Shown here: one piece after another, positions 35,424 to 43,392 of the stretch | Numbering within the stretch: the stretch's first letter is position 1 | Layout of the letters: each line of letters opens with the position of its first letter | From: Streptomyces sp. NBC_00341 | GTDB taxonomy: Bacteria; Actinomycetota; Actinomycetes; Streptomycetales; Streptomycetaceae | Direction of reading: 5' to 3' | Length of the DNA stretch: 64,000 nucleotides | Assembly (NCBI RefSeq): GCF_041435055.1 | Contig: NZ_CP108002.1 | Span: 2,356,001-2,420,000 of the forward strand | Notes under the pieces: model-generated | Databases searched by the model: none | The model's input: only the letters and a program-made list of their open reading frames with translations | Told to the model about the DNA's origin: nothing | Position numbers and translations under genes: made by a program

Positions 35424-35450
35424 CGTTGCAGCATGCGCAACGCTCGTTGC
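35424..35450. promoter_or_regulatory. Overlapping dyads before the KDPG aldolase gene
   Basis: CGTTGC-AGCATGC-GCAACG (35424-35442) and GCAACGCTCGTTGC (35437-35450) overlap and share one half site, giving three GTTGC/GCAAC half sites about 10 bp apart. They end about 33 bases before the start codon, a good position for a sugar-acid responsive regulator of the IclR, GntR or LacI type. Confidence 0.5.
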
Positions 35451-35482
35451 GTGGAGTGCGGTCTTCGCGGCAGGATGAGGGC

Positions 35483-36103
35483 ATGACCTCCTCCGTGCTG
35501 GACCTTGCCCCCGTCGTGCCCGTCGTCGTCCTGGAGGACGCCGCCGACGCGGTGCCGCTCGCCCGTGCCCTGGTCGCGGGCGGGCTCCCGGCGATCGAGG
35601 TGACGCTGCGGACCGCCGCCGCCCTGGACGCGATCAGGGCCATCGCGGCGGAGGTGCCGGACGCGGTGGTCGGTGCCGGCACGGTGATCTCGGCGCGGAA
35701 CGTCTCCGACACGGTGGCCGCGGGCGCCCGGTTCCTGGTCAGCCCCGGCTGGACGGACGCCCTCCTGAACGCGATGAAGGCGTCGGGGGTGCCGTTCCTG
35801 CCGGGCGTCTCCACGACGTCCGAGGTGGTCGCGCTGCTGGAGCGCGGGGTCACCGAGATGAAGTTCTTCCCGGCGGAGGCGGCGGGCGGCACGGCCTATC
35901 TGAAGGCCCTCTCCGCCCCGCTCCCGCAGGCCCGGTTCTGCCCGACCGGCGGCATCTCGCTCGCCTCCGCACCGTCCTATCTGGCCCTGCCCAACGTCGG
36001 CTGCGTGGGCGGCAGCTGGATGGTGCCCGCCGACGCGGTGGCGGCCGGGGACTGGGCCCGGGTGGAGCGGCTGGCCGCGGAGGCGGCGGCGCTGCGCGGC
36101 TGA
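35483..36103 (+). CDS. eda: KDPG/KHG aldolase
   Basis: It cleaves 2-keto-3-deoxy-6-phosphogluconate to pyruvate and glyceraldehyde-3-phosphate, a class I aldolase. LPAIEVTLRT holds the base Glu, VGAGTVISARN and FLVSPG follow, and VTEMKFFPAEAAGG has the Schiff-base Lys (about residue 133). PTGGIS and GCVGGSWMVP close the barrel. ATG at 35483 follows GATGAGGG. No other Entner-Doudoroff gene is adjacent, so it may serve sugar-acid catabolism under the dyad-binding regulator. Confidence 0.92.
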   Translation: MTSSVLDLAPVVPVVVLEDAADAVPLARALVAGGLPAIEVTLRTAAALDAIRAIAAEVPDAVVGAGTVISARNVSDTVAAGARFLVSPGWTDALLNAMKASGVPFLPGVSTTSEVVALLERGVTEMKFFPAEAAGGTAYLKALSAPLPQARFCPTGGISLASAPSYLALPNVGCVGGSWMVPADAVAAGDWARVERLAAEAAALRG

Positions 36104-36258
36104 GGCGCGAAGATCCGGGGGCGAAAAAGGGCGGAACATTTGGCGCGATTCGCGTGCATGCTCCCCGGCAGCCGGGGCACGAGACCTTCAGGGACACGTG
36201 ACCCGGACTCCGGGTGACCCGGGTTCCGGCAGGCAATCCCCCAGCCCGCCGGAACCGC

Positions 36259-36296
36259 CTCGGCCCCATCGGCTTCCCCCCGCCGATGGGGCCGAG
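36259..36296. terminator. Strong hairpin between convergent eda and RNase H genes
   Basis: A perfect 14-bp stem, CTCGGCCCCATCGG with CCGATGGGGCCGAG, with a 10-base loop. It probably terminates both directions. Confidence 0.75.
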
Positions 36297-36356
36297 TGCC
36301 GTCCGGGCGCTGTCCGGAAGGCCTCAGAGGAGGCCCTTAGAGATCCTCAGGGGTCC

Positions 36357-37628
36357 TTACCGCAGGTGGGACGTGTCGTTCAGCAGCCGTACGGAAGCGT
36401 TGCCGTCCGCGTAGTAGGCCACGGTCGACACGGACGCCGCCGAGAGCTCCATCCGGAACAGCGACTCGGGCGGGGCGCCGAGCGCCAGCCTCACCAGGGT
36501 CTTGATGGGCGTGACGTGCGTGACCACGAGGACCGTGCGGCCCGCGTAACGGGTGACGAGGCGGTCGCGGGCAGCGGCTACCCGGCGGGCGACCTCGGCG
36601 AAGCTCTCGCCGCCGCCGGTGGGGGCCGCCTTCGCGGAGGCCAGCCAGGCGTCCAGATCGGCGCCGTACCGCTCCTTGACCTCACCGAACGTCAGGCCCT
36701 CCCAGGCGCCGAAGTCCGTCTCGCGCAGCCCGTCCTCGATCCGGACCTCAAGGCCCAGCCGGGCCGCCACCGCACCGGCCGTCTCGCGGCAGCGGCGCAG
36801 CGGGGAGCTGACGATCTCCTGCACGGTGCCGCGGGCGGCGAACGCCTCGGCCGCGTGCGCGGCCTGCTCGCGGCCGGTGGCGGAGAGCTCGGGGTCGGTG
36901 CCGCCGCTGCCGGAGAACCGCTTCTCGGGGGTGAGCGCGGTCTCGCCGTGCCGCAGCAGCACGAAGGTTGCGGGCGCGCCCAGGTCGGGGGCGCCCCAGC
37001 CGGTCTGCGGGGTGGCCGTGGCGGCGGGAGCGGGCCGGTTCAGCGCGGCCCTCGCCCTCGCCGCACCGGCCGCCGCGTCGCCCGGCGGACCGGAGACCGG
37101 CGGCAGCGTGGCGGCCACCGAGGAGCGCGGGGTGTCGAGCGCGGCCGTCGAAGCGGACGGCTCCCACTGCCTGCCGCGCTTGCCGGCGTCCATCGCCTCG
37201 TTCGCGAGCCGGTCCGCGTGCTTGTTCCGTTCGCGCGGGATCCACTCGTAGGTGACGGCGGACGCCGGGAGGATCCGGGCGGCCTCGGCGGCGAGGGGCT
37301 TCATGTCCGGATGCTTGATCTTCCAGCGGCCCGACATCTGCTCCACGACCAGCTTGGAGTCCATCCGGACGTGCACCCGTACCCCGCCGCCGTCCGGGGA
37401 GTCCGGGCCCTCCGGGGCGTCCGGCACCAGGGCTTTCGCGGCCCGCAGACCGGCGATGAGGCCCTTGTACTCGGCGACGTTGTTCGTCGCGACGCCGATG
37501 TACTCGGCCGCCTCCGCGAGCGTCTCCCCCGTCACCGGGTCGATGACGACCGCGCCGTACCCGGCGGGCCCCGGGTTGCCCCGGGAGCCGCCGTCGGCCT
37601 CGATGACGAACTGGCGCTCAGGGGTCAC
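36357..37628 (-). CDS. Bifunctional RNase H / acid phosphatase
   Basis: Residues 1-150 are an RNase HI domain: FVIEADGGSRGNPGPAGYGAV (first catalytic Asp), NNVAEYKGLIAGL (Glu), VRMDSKLVVEQMSG (Asp) and RNKHADRLANEAMD (last Asp). After a 60-residue Ala/Pro linker, residues 215-420 are a histidine phosphatase domain: TFVLLRHGETALT (phosphorylated His), SSPLRRCRETA, DGLRETDFGAWEGL and VVTHVTPIKTL (second His). The fusion matches the actinobacterial Rv2228c type, whose phosphatase part can act as alpha-ribazole phosphatase. The ATG follows the zinc-ribbon gene's stop with a one-base overlap. Confidence 0.93.
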   Translation of the reverse strand: MTPERQFVIEADGGSRGNPGPAGYGAVVIDPVTGETLAEAAEYIGVATNNVAEYKGLIAGLRAAKALVPDAPEGPDSPDGGGVRVHVRMDSKLVVEQMSGRWKIKHPDMKPLAAEAARILPASAVTYEWIPRERNKHADRLANEAMDAGKRGRQWEPSASTAALDTPRSSVAATLPPVSGPPGDAAAGAARARAALNRPAPAATATPQTGWGAPDLGAPATFVLLRHGETALTPEKRFSGSGGTDPELSATGREQAAHAAEAFAARGTVQEIVSSPLRRCRETAGAVAARLGLEVRIEDGLRETDFGAWEGLTFGEVKERYGADLDAWLASAKAAPTGGGESFAEVARRVAAARDRLVTRYAGRTVLVVTHVTPIKTLVRLALGAPPESLFRMELSAASVSTVAYYADGNASVRLLNDTSHLR

Positions 37629-38371
37629 TACAGACCCGAGTCCGCGGTGCGGACCAGGATGCGGTGGCAGTTCTCGCAGCGCAGCACCGTGTCGCGGGAC
37701 GCGGCCTTCACGTCGTTGACCTCGGTGATGTTGAGCTCAAGACGGCAGCCCTCGCAGCGGCGCTGGTAGAGGCGGGCGGCGCCGACCCCGCCCTGCTGGG
37801 CGCGGAGCTTGTCGTACAGCTTGAGCAGGTCCGCGGGGACGGAGGCGGCGACGAGCTCGCGCTCCTTGGTGATCGTCGCGGTCTCCGTGTCGATCTCGTT
37901 CGTCGAGGCGTCCCGGCGGGCGGTCGCGTCGTCGACCTTCGCCTGGACTGCGGCGACCCGGTCGGTCAGCTCAGTGACCCGCTCCTGCGCGGACTCCCTG
38001 CGCTCCATGACCTCGAGGACGACGTCCTCCAGGTCGCCCTGGCGCTTGGCCAGCGAGACGATCTCCCGCTGGAGGCTCTCCAGGTCCTTGGACGAGGTGA
38101 CGCTGCCGGAGTCCATCCGCTGCTGGTCGCGGACGGCGCGCTGGCGCACCTGGTCCACGTCCTGCTCGGCCTTGATCTGCTCGCGGGCGGTGTCGCTCTC
38201 CTCGGTCGTGGAGGCGACGAGCAGGTCGCGGAGCTGGGCGAGGTCGGTCGTGAGCGACTCGATCTCGGCGTGCTCGGGAAGGGTGTCGCGCTTGTGCGCG
38301 AGCTGGGAGAGGCGCTGGTCGAGGGCCTGGACGTCGAGGAGTCGGATCTGGTCGGCGGGCGCGGCGTTCAG
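37628..38371 (-). CDS. Coiled-coil zinc-ribbon protein with CTG start
   Basis: A long helical hairpin (about residues 5-190, rich in Glu, Gln and Arg heptads) ends in a C4 zinc ribbon: RRCEGCRLELN and LRCENCHRIL. The architecture is like chlamydial CT398 and mycobacterial Rv2229c, thought to act as an RNA- or protein-binding adaptor. In relatives the protein starts MNAAPADQIRLLDVQALD. Here the matching codon is CTG at 38371, which overlaps the upstream stop as CTGA and has GGAG seven bases before it. I therefore take CTG as the start. It is between Nif3 and RNase H in one operon. Confidence 0.88.
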   Translation of the reverse strand: MNAAPADQIRLLDVQALDQRLSQLAHKRDTLPEHAEIESLTTDLAQLRDLLVASTTEESDTAREQIKAEQDVDQVRQRAVRDQQRMDSGSVTSSKDLESLQREIVSLAKRQGDLEDVVLEVMERRESAQERVTELTDRVAAVQAKVDDATARRDASTNEIDTETATITKERELVAASVPADLLKLYDKLRAQQGGVGAARLYQRRCEGCRLELNITEVNDVKAASRDTVLRCENCHRILVRTADSGL

Positions 38372-39204
38372 TTGGGGGCTCCAGAAGAGTGGTGGGTGGT
38401 CCAGGGGTCGGTGACCTGCTTCGAGACATGGACCCGCAGGTCCCATCCGTGGCGGTCGGAAATCGCGTCGAGCTGTGCCGCGGCCTGTTCGCACCACGGC
38501 CATTCGGTGGCCCAGTGTGCGGCATCGACCAGGCCGAGCGACGAGTGCTGGACGGCCTCTGAGGCCGGGTGGTGGCGCAGGTCGGCGGTGAGGAAGGCGT
38601 CCACACCCGCCGCGCGCACCGCGTCGAAGAGGCTGTCGCCGGATCCGCCGCTCACCGCGACGGTGCGCACGAGGGCGTCCGGGTCGCCGGCCAGCCGGAT
38701 GCCCTGCGCGGTGGCGGGCAGCCGGGCGGCGGCGCGGGCGGCGAACTCACCGAGGGTCTCGGCTTGGCCGAGCGTGCAGATCCGGCCGAGACCGCGACGG
38801 CCCGCGGGGTCGGTCGGGTCCGGTACGAGGGGCCGCTCGACGCGCAGGTCGAGGGCGCCGGCGAGGGCGTCGGAAACACCGGGATCCGCGGAGTCGGCGT
38901 TGGTGTGGGCCACGTGCAGCGCGATGTCGTGCTTGATCAGCGTGTGCACGACCCGGCCCTTGAAGGTGTCGGCCGCGACCGTCGTCGTACCGCGCAGGTA
39001 GAGCGGGTGGTGGGTGACGATCAGCTGGGCGCCGAGCTTCAGCGCCTCGTCCGCGATGTCCTGGACTGGGTCGACCGCGAAGAGCACCCGGTCGACCTCG
39101 GCGTCCGGATCGCCGCAGACCGTGCCGACCGCGTCCCATCCTTCGGCCCGCTCGGGCGGCCAGAGGGCGTCGAGCTCGGAGATGACTTCAGACAGACGGG
39201 GCAC
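38368..39204 (-). CDS. Nif3-like dinuclear metal center protein
   Basis: A NIF3/GTP cyclohydrolase I type 2 family protein with a dinuclear metal site. The metal ligands are in LIVTHHPLYLRG, AHTNADSADPGVSDAL and, at the C-terminus, DAAHWATEWPW with His and Glu. VFAVDP-like VLFAVDPVQDIADEA opens the fold. It is the first gene of a three-gene operon with the zinc ribbon and RNase H/phosphatase. The GTG at 39204 gives VPRLSEVISEL, a common N-terminus of the family; the ribosome site is weak. Confidence 0.88.
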   Translation of the reverse strand: MPRLSEVISELDALWPPERAEGWDAVGTVCGDPDAEVDRVLFAVDPVQDIADEALKLGAQLIVTHHPLYLRGTTTVAADTFKGRVVHTLIKHDIALHVAHTNADSADPGVSDALAGALDLRVERPLVPDPTDPAGRRGLGRICTLGQAETLGEFAARAAARLPATAQGIRLAGDPDALVRTVAVSGGSGDSLFDAVRAAGVDAFLTADLRHHPASEAVQHSSLGLVDAAHWATEWPWCEQAAAQLDAISDRHGWDLRVHVSKQVTDPWTTHHSSGAPN

Positions 39205-39289
39205 GGAGGAAAGGCTACCTGCCCTCCGTGCCCCGCAGTCCATGGCCGCCGCACCCCGTACGGGCGGAACGGCGGCCGGTCATGAATCG

Positions 39290-39379
39290 TTACTTCACCA
39301 GGTCCGCACGGAGGTCGTCACTTCACGAGGTCCGCGTCCGCGCGGAGGTCGCTACATCACCAGGCCCGCGCGGAGGTCG
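39290..39379. repeat. Degenerate tandem copies of the 3' end of the next gene
   Basis: Three copies (28, 34 and 28 bp) follow the true 3' end of the minus-strand binding-protein gene. Each carries a version of TTCACCAGGTCCGCGCGGAG, which encodes LRADLVK plus stop in the real gene. The middle copy has a further 6-bp internal duplication (GTCCGC). Confidence 0.8.
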
Positions 39380-40423
39380 CTACTTCACCAGGTCCGCGCG
39401 GAGGTCGTCGAGGACCAGGTTGGCGGCCGTGACGCCGAGGCCCAGGTACCAGGTCTCGTCGGAGACGTTCTTGGCCCGGCCCTCCTTGACCGCGGTGAGG
39501 TTCTTCCACAGCGGGTTGGACTGGGTGGTGTCGCGCTTGGTGGCCTTCGGTGCGCCGTACACACCGGTGAAGATCCAGTCGGCGTCGGCCTCGTCGATCT
39601 TCTCCGGGCTGATCTCCGCGGCCAGCTCGTTGATCTGCTGGTTCTTGGGCCGCGGCAGACCGGCGTCGTCGAGGATCGTGCCGATGAAGGAGGCCTTGGC
39701 GTAGAGGCGGATCTTGTCCGGCAGGTAGCGGACCATCGAGATGGTCGGCTTCTTCGGGCCGACGTCCTCGCCCAGCTTCTTCGCGTTGGCCTCGTAGGCG
39801 CCCAGCTCGGACTTGGCCTTGGCGGTCTTGTCCAGCGCGGCGGCGTTGAGGAGGTAGTTCTCCTTCCAGGTGAAGCCCGGACGGATGGAGAACACGGTCG
39901 GCGCGATCTTGGACAGCTCGTCGTACTTGTCGGCGGCGCGCAGCTGGCTGCCGAGGATCAGGTCGGGATGGAGGCCCGCGATCGCCTCAAGGTTGAGGTT
40001 GTTGATCGTGCCGACGTTCTTGGGGTTGCCGGCGTTCTTCTTCAGGTACGAGGGAATGGCCGCGTCGCCCTCGGAGGGGGCGTAACCGACCGGCTTCACA
40101 CCCAGCGAGACCACGTTGTCGAACTCGCCGACGTCGAGCACGACGACGCGCTTCGGGGCGGCCTTCAGCTCGGTCTTGCCCATGGCGTGGGTGAGGGTGC
40201 GGGGGAACGTGCCCGCCGGGGCGTCGGTCCCGTACTCCGCCGTCTTCTTCGCCGCGTCCCCGAAGTCCTTGCCGCCCGTCGCGACCGCGGCCTTCTTCTC
40301 GCCACCGGCCTCGGACTTGCCCGAGCCGCCCGACGCGCCGTCGTCGCTTCCGCAGGCCGAGAGGGACAGGGCGGCGGCTACGGCCAGACCGACTGCGGCG
40401 GTGCCGCGGCGTCGAAGGGACAT
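39380..40423 (-). CDS. Iron-siderophore ABC transporter substrate-binding lipoprotein
   Basis: A class III periplasmic-binding-type lipoprotein (347 residues). Signal peptide and lipobox are ALSLSACGS. The mature part has KRVVVLDVGEFDNVVSLGVKPVGYAPS, GTINNLNLEAIAGLHPDLILGSQLRAADKYDELSKIAPTVFSI, which is the FecB/FhuD-type first lobe, and a second lobe with ISMVRYLPDKIRLYAKASFIG. It likely binds a ferric hydroxamate or similar siderophore. No permease or ATPase is adjacent, so it must share a transporter encoded elsewhere. An iron box precedes it. Confidence 0.9.
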   Translation of the reverse strand: MSLRRRGTAAVGLAVAAALSLSACGSDDGASGGSGKSEAGGEKKAAVATGGKDFGDAAKKTAEYGTDAPAGTFPRTLTHAMGKTELKAAPKRVVVLDVGEFDNVVSLGVKPVGYAPSEGDAAIPSYLKKNAGNPKNVGTINNLNLEAIAGLHPDLILGSQLRAADKYDELSKIAPTVFSIRPGFTWKENYLLNAAALDKTAKAKSELGAYEANAKKLGEDVGPKKPTISMVRYLPDKIRLYAKASFIGTILDDAGLPRPKNQQINELAAEISPEKIDEADADWIFTGVYGAPKATKRDTTQSNPLWKNLTAVKEGRAKNVSDETWYLGLGVTAANLVLDDLRADLVK

Positions 40424-40457
40424 GACTTGCTCCAGTTGCGGGTGACACAGACAAGAC

Positions 40458-40476
40458 TTAGGACTGCCTAACCTTA
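40458..40476 (-). promoter_or_regulatory. Iron box before the siderophore-binding protein gene
   Basis: TTAGGACTGCCTAACCTTA keeps the iron-box half sites TTAGG and CTAACCT with correct 19-bp spacing. It lies 35 bases before the start codon. Confidence 0.78.
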
Positions 40477-40620
40477 GCCACGCCCTGATCGTGCAGCACA
40501 CCCACCCCCTCCTCCTCAGGTGAATACGGGCATCACCACCCATATGTGTGAAGTGGCGGGTCTCATGTTGTTCGGCAGGAAGTGCGAAAACTAGCTTCGG
40601 TGGCCGGAGGTGACGAGTCG

Positions 40621-41991
40621 ATGACTGCCTGTGCCATCGAGGACGGGACCGCGGCGGAGGTCGAAGCCGGCGAGACGGTCGAGCCGGTGGAGCTGGTGGA
40701 GCCGGGGTCCGACGAACCGAACGGGGCCGCGGAGCCCCCGGATCCGCCGACGGACGCGGCGCCGAACGGTGCGGAGGGCGCTGCGGCGGACGCGGCGACG
40801 GAAGCGGCCTGCCCGCCGGTGGTACCGCAACGGCCGACTGCTGAAACGGTCCTGCCGACGCCCGCGTTCACCATCACGGCGAACGGCGCGTACGCGGCAC
40901 GGCTGACGGCCGCTCGCCCCGAGGCCCCGGAATGCGCTGACGTGGGCGACACAGCCTGGTTCCCGGAGCGCTGGACGCTGGACGGCCCCGAGCCGTACGC
41001 CGTACCGCTCCCCCTCAACCAGCCGGAGGACGCCGGCTCCCAGGTGCTGCCGCTGGCCGACGGGCGGGTGCTCATCCGGCGCCGGGTCGCGGACGGGCAC
41101 ACCCTCTCGCTGCTCTACCCGACCGGCCCCGGCACCGGTGAACTGCTGCTGGGCGCGGTCGAGTGCGACGAGCTGACCCTGCTGCCGCCCTCACCGGACG
41201 GCGCCAGCGCGTACGCCCTGTCCACCGGCGCGTACTCCACCGGGCTCTGGCTGGTGGCGGGCGGTTCGAACGGGCCGGAGCAGATCGCTGAGCTGCCGGG
41301 GCGCTGCTCCGGCGGGGTCTGGCTGGACCGGGCCGGCCGGCTGCTGGCCCTGGACCGGGAACCGGCGGGGGGCGGTCCGGTCAAGGCGGTCGCGGTGGAC
41401 CTGGGGCGGGGCGCCGAGATGACACCGCTGCTCCAGATCGCGCCGGACAGCGATGACCGGCTGCTGCTCGCGGACCCGGACAGCGGTCTCCTGCTGATCC
41501 GCTCCGACGCGCCGGGGCACGACCGGCTCGGCTGGGGGGTGCTGGGCAGCTGTCTGCCGGTGCGCTTCCCGGAGTGCCTGCGGCCGGCCGACGCCGCGGT
41601 GACGCCGTTCGCGGTGCAGCCGGGGCAGATGCTGATGCCGGAGAGCTGCGCGGTCGCCCTGCGGATCGACGGGGCGGCGGGCAGCTGGCTGGGGGTGTGG
41701 CGGCCGGCCGGCCGCCGGCTGCACCAGCTCCCGGTGCCGGAGGGCTGGCTGGCGGGCAGCGGTGTCTGGTCCCGCGAGGGCGTACTCGCCCTGCCGTACG
41801 CCAACGGGGAGACGGACTGCGCGGTGGCGCTCCTGACGGCACCGGCCGACGAGGAACCGGCTGCGGTACGGGGCCCGGCCGGATATCCGGAAAACGGTAT
41901 GCAACCGTCCGGGGCCGTGGCGCCTCCTTCTGTGTGTAGGCCGGTTCCTCTGGGGCAGGCGCCATTGGTGGGGCGTACCAGTACCCGCTAG
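40621..41991 (+). CDS. Conserved protein of unknown function, beta-propeller-like
   Basis: I do not recognise a named family. The first 65 residues are acidic and Pro/Ala-rich and look disordered. From about residue 75 the sequence repeats blocks of the kind VLPLADGRVLIRR, LTLLPPSPDGASAYALS, GVWLDRAGRLLALDRE, RLLLADPDSGLLLIRSD, consistent with a six- or seven-bladed propeller. There is no signal peptide. The ATG at 40621 follows GGAGGTGA; an ATG 13 codons earlier does not have a site. Confidence 0.7.
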   Translation: MTACAIEDGTAAEVEAGETVEPVELVEPGSDEPNGAAEPPDPPTDAAPNGAEGAAADAATEAACPPVVPQRPTAETVLPTPAFTITANGAYAARLTAARPEAPECADVGDTAWFPERWTLDGPEPYAVPLPLNQPEDAGSQVLPLADGRVLIRRRVADGHTLSLLYPTGPGTGELLLGAVECDELTLLPPSPDGASAYALSTGAYSTGLWLVAGGSNGPEQIAELPGRCSGGVWLDRAGRLLALDREPAGGGPVKAVAVDLGRGAEMTPLLQIAPDSDDRLLLADPDSGLLLIRSDAPGHDRLGWGVLGSCLPVRFPECLRPADAAVTPFAVQPGQMLMPESCAVALRIDGAAGSWLGVWRPAGRRLHQLPVPEGWLAGSGVWSREGVLALPYANGETDCAVALLTAPADEEPAAVRGPAGYPENGMQPSGAVAPPSVCRPVPLGQAPLVGRTSTR

Positions 41992-42128
41992 ACGCACCGG
42001 TCTAAAGTTGGGCCGGGGGATCACGTATTCGCGCACCGCGGTTGCCGACGGTGACCGCTTCCCGGGTGGCGGTGGCGTGATGACCCCGGAGACAAAACGT
42101 AAGCGATCACAACGGGGTGACTTCCCAC

Positions 42129-42302
42129 ATGTCTGAAGCCCGAACCGACACGACCCAGACGCGTCCGCCGGGGGCGGCCGCGGGGCGGGCCGAAGCCGGC
42201 GGCGCCGGAAAGCACCGGGGGGACGTGGCGCCGGACGACTCGGCAGCACAGCCGCTCGGCCGCCACCGCCGCACCGCCGAAGAGGAGAGCAGGGCGGCCT
42301 GA
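42129..42302 (+). CDS. Small hydrophilic protein of unknown function
   Basis: A 57-residue product rich in Ala, Arg and Glu, with GRHRRTAEEES near the end. Similar short HRR-containing proteins are common in Streptomyces, but I can assign no function. GGGGTGA lies nine bases before the ATG. A strong terminator follows the stop, which supports a transcribed unit. Confidence 0.5.
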   Translation: MSEARTDTTQTRPPGAAAGRAEAGGAGKHRGDVAPDDSAAQPLGRHRRTAEEESRAA

Positions 42303-42339
42303 CCGCCGGAGACATCAACGAGTGATACGGGGCAGAGAG

Positions 42340-42375
42340 AGGGCCCCCGCGGCCGGCCGGCTGCGGGGGCCCTCC
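42340..42375. terminator. Bidirectional hairpin terminator
   Basis: GAGGGCCCCCGC (42340-42351) pairs with GCGGGGGCCCTC (42364-42375), a 12-bp stem between convergent genes. Confidence 0.75.
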
Positions 42376-42402
42376 CCTGTGCGCGTCCCCGCGGCCGGCC
42401 GG

Positions 42403-43344
42403 TCAGCCGCGCTTCAGGCCGAGCACCTCCGCCGCCGCGAACGTCTCGTTCGGCGGGCGGTCCGCGTAGTACGGCGAGATCAGCTCGTCCAGCTCGTCGA
42501 AGGAGAACGTCTCCTTCGACGCGTCGAACTTCGCCGCCACCTTCGGCCGCTCCACGATCGCGACCATCCCGCCGTGCACCACCAGCAGCTGCCCGTTGAC
42601 CTTGGCGGCCGCCGGGGAGGCCAGATAGCCGACGAGCGGCGAGACGTGCTCGGGTGCGAGCGCGTCCAGCCCGCCGTCCTGCGGTTCCTGGAAGCCCGCG
42701 AAGACGTCCTCGGTCATCCGGGTCCGGGCGCGCGGGCAGATGACGTTGGCGGTGACGCCGTACTTGGCCAGGGCCAGCGCGGTGGAGGTGGTCAGCCCGA
42801 CGATGCCGCCCTTGGCCGCCGCGTAGTTGGGCTGGCCCGCGGAACCGGCCAGGAACGCCTCGGAGGAGGTGTTGACGATCCGGCCGTAGACCGGTCCGCC
42901 GGCCGCCTTGGACCGGGACCGCCAGTGCGCGGCGGCGAAATGCGTGGTGTTGAAGTGGCCCTTGAGGTGGACCCGGATCACCGAGTCCCACTCGTCCTCG
43001 GTCATCGAGAAGATCATCCGGTCGCGCAGGATGCCCGCGTTGTTGACCAGGATGTCGAGCTGTCCGTACGTCTCGACGGCCAGTTCGACCAGGGCGCGGG
43101 CCTGCTCGTGGCCGGACACGTCGCCGAGGTGCGCGACCGCCCGCCCGCCGGCCGCCCGGATCTCCTGCGCCACCTGTTCGGCGGGGGCGGCGGACGCCTC
43201 GCCCGAGCCGTCGCGGCCCGGCTGCCCGTAGTCGTTGACGACGACGGCCGCGCCGAGCCGCGCCAGTTCCAGCGCTTCGGCGCGGCCGAGGCCGCGGCCG
43301 GCTCCGGTGACGATCGCGGACAGTCCGTCCAGGGGAAGTGACAT
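42403..43344 (-). CDS. SDR oxidoreductase, 17-beta-HSD type 4 / Hsd4A-like
   Basis: A 313-residue SDR with GAGRGLGRAEALELARLGAAVVVNDYG, NNAGILRDRMIFSMTEDEWDSVIRVHLKGHF, NTSSEAFLAG and YAAAKGGIVGLT. The strand VVVNDYG and the LRDRMI segment are typical of the peroxisomal multifunctional enzyme 2 dehydrogenase and of mycobacterial Hsd4A, which oxidises 3-hydroxyacyl-CoA groups of steroid side chains. The C-terminal 50 residues extend beyond the core fold. It is last in a minus-strand operon behind a KstR-like operator. Confidence 0.88.
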   Translation of the reverse strand: MSLPLDGLSAIVTGAGRGLGRAEALELARLGAAVVVNDYGQPGRDGSGEASAAPAEQVAQEIRAAGGRAVAHLGDVSGHEQARALVELAVETYGQLDILVNNAGILRDRMIFSMTEDEWDSVIRVHLKGHFNTTHFAAAHWRSRSKAAGGPVYGRIVNTSSEAFLAGSAGQPNYAAAKGGIVGLTTSTALALAKYGVTANVICPRARTRMTEDVFAGFQEPQDGGLDALAPEHVSPLVGYLASPAAAKVNGQLLVVHGGMVAIVERPKVAAKFDASKETFSFDELDELISPYYADRPPNETFAAAEVLGLKRG

Positions 43345-43392
43345 CGGATCTCGGGGTCCTCTCGGGAGGGGGCGGGGCGGTATGCCGGTGGC

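Noticed and set aside
39280..39379. Leader-peptide or toxin genes in the short repeats after the siderophore-binding gene
   Set aside because: The units are degenerate copies of the gene end without start codons or ribosome sites.
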